From Bedellia somnulentella (lineage: Eukaryota; Arthropoda; Insecta; Lepidoptera; Bedelliidae), in contig CAUYWD010000280.1 of the NCBI GenBank assembly GCA_963576735.1, positions 1-64,000 of the forward strand: a stretch of DNA of 64,000 nucleotides. Direction: 5' to 3'. Positions within the stretch are counted from its first letter, which is position 1, and each line of letters opens with the position of its first letter. This document shows, piece after piece, positions 62,242-64,000 of the stretch. Made by a program: the position numbers and the translations under genes. The notes beneath the pieces are model-generated. The model did no database searches. It worked only from the letters and a program-made list of their open reading frames with translations, and was not told where the DNA came from.

Positions 62242-62323
62242 CCCCCACACGGTGCAGCCTTGTCGTGGCGTGGGGGCTCAGTAGCCCCGGGCAATCCAGT
62301 CCGGGGTGAAGCCAATGGCATCG
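62242..62323 (+). ncRNA. HDV-like ribozyme fold, unit H
   Basis: P1 CCCCCAC/GTGGGGG, P2 CGGTGC with GCATCG (one G-U pair, and one extra base in J4/2), P3 GCC/GGC, P4 CCCCGG/CCGGGG (C-G where B, D, E and F have T-G), J4/2 GAAGCCAAT. Confidence 0.7.
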
Positions 62324-62719
62324 AGGTGGGTCCGCTTCTCTCCTCTGCTTCCAGAGGTAGCAGTAAGTGGACGAGAAGTCATTGCACTTCATGTGCTTGG
62401 CTTGACGAGTAGTCTTTCCCGCATCGGGTTAATTTAGTGGAGTGTAGCCCCGGCGTCTGTCTCACATTGAGCGGCCTGGTGGTTAGGGGGCGGCAGTTTC
62501 TTTACGTCACTATCGGCCAACCCGTAAACTTACTTGTAAGAACGGGGGCTCAGGCCACTGAGGTCTGAGCCGCGAGGAAGAAAACCTCTATAAAAAATTA
62601 CCCTAATCCCAAGGTCAGCGTGCCGAGGGGATGAATGGCTGGGAGGAACCCAGTGCCAAGCGCGGGGGGAGGGAATGCTCGATGGTAGGCCGAGGGTAAA
62701 ATTGCCTACCAAAAAATTT

Positions 62720-64000
62720 ATGATGAGTGAAAATATACAGTTTTTACCCCAGGAGGGTACCACCGGCCCCGTCGGTGGAGAATCCCTCCCTGTATCTTCG
62801 GATACAGGCAGCCCCTCGTATTCTGGGGGGGGCAACACCCATCTCTCGGGAGGTCGAATTGACCTCCAAAACGACAACTCTGGCTTGTTTATGGACTCCG
62901 ATACTGAAGGCAACGTAAGTGATTCGTCTCTCGTTACGGCGGGAAGTTCCAATAGTTTATTGGAACTGCAGAGGAAACGACCTGCTACAAGCGGGTTGAG
63001 TACCTCCGATTCGGATGGAAGCGTTCGGACTGCTGCTTCTACCAGCAAGACGCCTTCGAAAAGAGGCCGCGGAAGACCACCCTCGACGGGTCAATATGTT
63101 GGGGTTGGTAAAGCTAGGGCTGAAGCTGCAGCTATGAGGAAGCAATTCCTAAGGGAAGAGCTTAAAAGCAGCGAGCAGGAAGACCTGTTAAAAAAAGTGG
63201 ACAGGTATGTATCTAAGAGGGTAACTCTTAGATCATCGCCTACTCCTAGGGAGGTTAAATCTGCGGCGGATCTTGCCCAAATTGTGAAGGAAGGTGCAAC
63301 AATTGTTCTTGAGGTTGCCAGGAGATCAGGCAACCTTAAAGGAACATTTGTGAGGGCATTAAAAGACGCAGCGGAGGATATCACCGAATACACCGAGCGG
63401 CTTCGAGAATGCTCATCCTCGTCGGAAGTGGTTTCTTTACAGGAGGAGATAACCCGCTTGAGAGACCAAAATACTAAGGCCCTTGAGGAAAAAGCGAACC
63501 TGGCAAACCAGCTCGACTGTCTGCGCCGGGAGCTCGCTGAACTCAAGGCTGAAGTGATGAGTGCTCGTTCTACTCCTGGTGTAATTGCCCCGAACAGTGA
63601 CGATCTGGCGCGCTCCATCATGATCCAGGTGGGATCGATGATTAACGCTAGGTTTGAGGGCCTTGAGGAACGACTTCTGCCAGCTCAACGTGTTCGTCCA
63701 CCCCTTGCCGCAGATGCTGCAAAGAAAGTTCCGGCAAAACCTTCTGACGCAAGTGAGGAACCAGCACAGGCTAGTGGAAAGGCGAAAGGGAAAGGAAAGG
63801 GGAAAAAGTCGGCCAACAAACCGGCGCAATCCAAAGCTCCAGCCCCGTCCAAGCCGGAAACTGCCAGCACCAGAGTGCCTTCTTCATCAAGGCTTCCACA
63901 GGACCTGCCTTTGCCAGGCCCGTCTGTTCGGGAACCAGACACGTGGGCTACTGTTGTAAGGCGCAAGAAGAAGCCTTCACCGTCAACACCAGCTGCAGCT
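62720..64000 (+). CDS. SART ORF1 protein, unit H (partial)
   Basis: Open for 427 codons from ATG 62720 to the window edge with no stop. Start MMSENIQFLPQEG. Then GGESLPVSSDTGSPSYSGGG, KRGRGRPPSTGQYVGVGKAR (about residue 115), a coiled coil with LQEEITRLRDQNTKALEEKA (about 240-280), LARSIMIQVGSMINARFEGL, GKAKGKGKGKKSANK, and DTWATVVRRKKK at the edge. It is closer to unit B than to D/E in SADLAQIVKE and LLELQRKRPA. The zinc knuckles would lie beyond the window. It shows what unit B lost at its stop codon. Confidence 0.9.
   Translation, partial: MMSENIQFLPQEGTTGPVGGESLPVSSDTGSPSYSGGGNTHLSGGRIDLQNDNSGLFMDSDTEGNVSDSSLVTAGSSNSLLELQRKRPATSGLSTSDSDGSVRTAASTSKTPSKRGRGRPPSTGQYVGVGKARAEAAAMRKQFLREELKSSEQEDLLKKVDRYVSKRVTLRSSPTPREVKSAADLAQIVKEGATIVLEVARRSGNLKGTFVRALKDAAEDITEYTERLRECSSSSEVVSLQEEITRLRDQNTKALEEKANLANQLDCLRRELAELKAEVMSARSTPGVIAPNSDDLARSIMIQVGSMINARFEGLEERLLPAQRVRPPLAADAAKKVPAKPSDASEEPAQASGKAKGKGKGKKSANKPAQSKAPAPSKPETASTRVPSSSRLPQDLPLPGPSVREPDTWATVVRRKKKPSPSTPAAA
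62752..62789 (+). promoter_or_regulatory. ORF1-start hairpin, unit H (paired changes)
   Basis: The outer stem is GGAGGG/CCCTCC instead of GGTGGG/CCCACC, a two-sided change. The inner stem is CCACCG/CGGTGG, a wholly different pair, around GCCCCGT. The structure is kept while both sequence and protein change. Confidence 0.75.

Larger units (their letters stand above)
62242..64000 (+). mobile_element. SART unit H (continues past the window)
   Basis: The 5' tip and UTR are related to B, D and E but divergent (for example GGTAGCAGTAAGTGGACG). The module GCGAGGAAGAAAACCTC and TATAAAAAATT is present at 62571-62598. ORF1 is open to the edge. Confidence 0.9.

Noticed and set aside
18861..64000. TRAS-type elements
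   Set aside because: All units have their sense strand on the TTAGG strand and use the TAATG overlap described for SART1; no opposite-orientation unit was seen.

Overview
The window looks like a lepidopteran (moth or butterfly) chromosome end; the species cannot be named from the sequence. Evidence is the insect telomere repeat TTAGG, SART-type telomere-specific retrotransposons (R1 clade, ORFs coupled by TAATG), and lepidopteran-style SINE, RTE, Copia and BEL/Pao repeats. Bases 1 to about 18,835 are ordinary AT-rich chromosome. From 18,836 to the right edge (over 45 kb) there is nothing but head-to-tail SART elements separated by short (GGTTA)n tracts. The TTAGG strand is the + strand, so the chromosome tip should lie to the right and the centromere to the left.

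Left part: three phase-compatible exons of a host gene (minus strand, 4546 to beyond base 1) encode an acidic protein with 16-residue repeats and a zinc-finger-like motif. Around and inside it lie a decayed P-like DNA transposon with a perfect TIR, an 8-bp target duplication and a THAP remnant (372-1796), RTE-5'-end-like repeats, a 57-bp perfect hairpin (4891-5012) and a nested foldback element (5831-6426). Next come a decayed minus-strand non-LTR reverse transcriptase (6506-8010), a decayed Jockey/CR1-type element (8235-15459) interrupted by an intact Copia element with matching LTRs (10899-15390), and a TIR-bounded element carrying two SINEs (16800-18835) that abuts the telomeric array.

Telomeric part: eight SART-family units. 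A (18861-19504) and G (44460-45272) are short non-coding derivatives. B (19529-25468) has an ORF1 stop and three in-frame ORF2 deletions. C (25508-27410) is an internally deleted chimera. D (27415-38373) is interrupted in ORF2 by a solo LTR that itself holds an intact RTE element. F (38393-44430) has one frameshift. E (45277-62227) is split in its 5' UTR by a BEL/Pao element, which is split in its left LTR by a minus-strand Copia element. H (62242 to the edge) is open at the right end. Spacers between units are always 5n+4 bases.

How it works together: ORF1 (three CCHC knuckles) should bind the RNA; ORF2 (AP endonuclease, reverse transcriptase, CCHC) should nick telomeric DNA and copy the RNA. 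RNA structures supported by base changes between copies are visible at the 5' tip (HDV-like ribozyme fold), just after the ORF1 start (long hairpin) and in the 3' UTR (closing stem plus hairpin). Short units A and G keep the 5' and 3' structures but no ORFs, and carry extra copies of a GAGG...CCTC stem module: they look like telomere-targeted parasites of SART. This family and the ORF1 hairpin are the best candidates for something undescribed.
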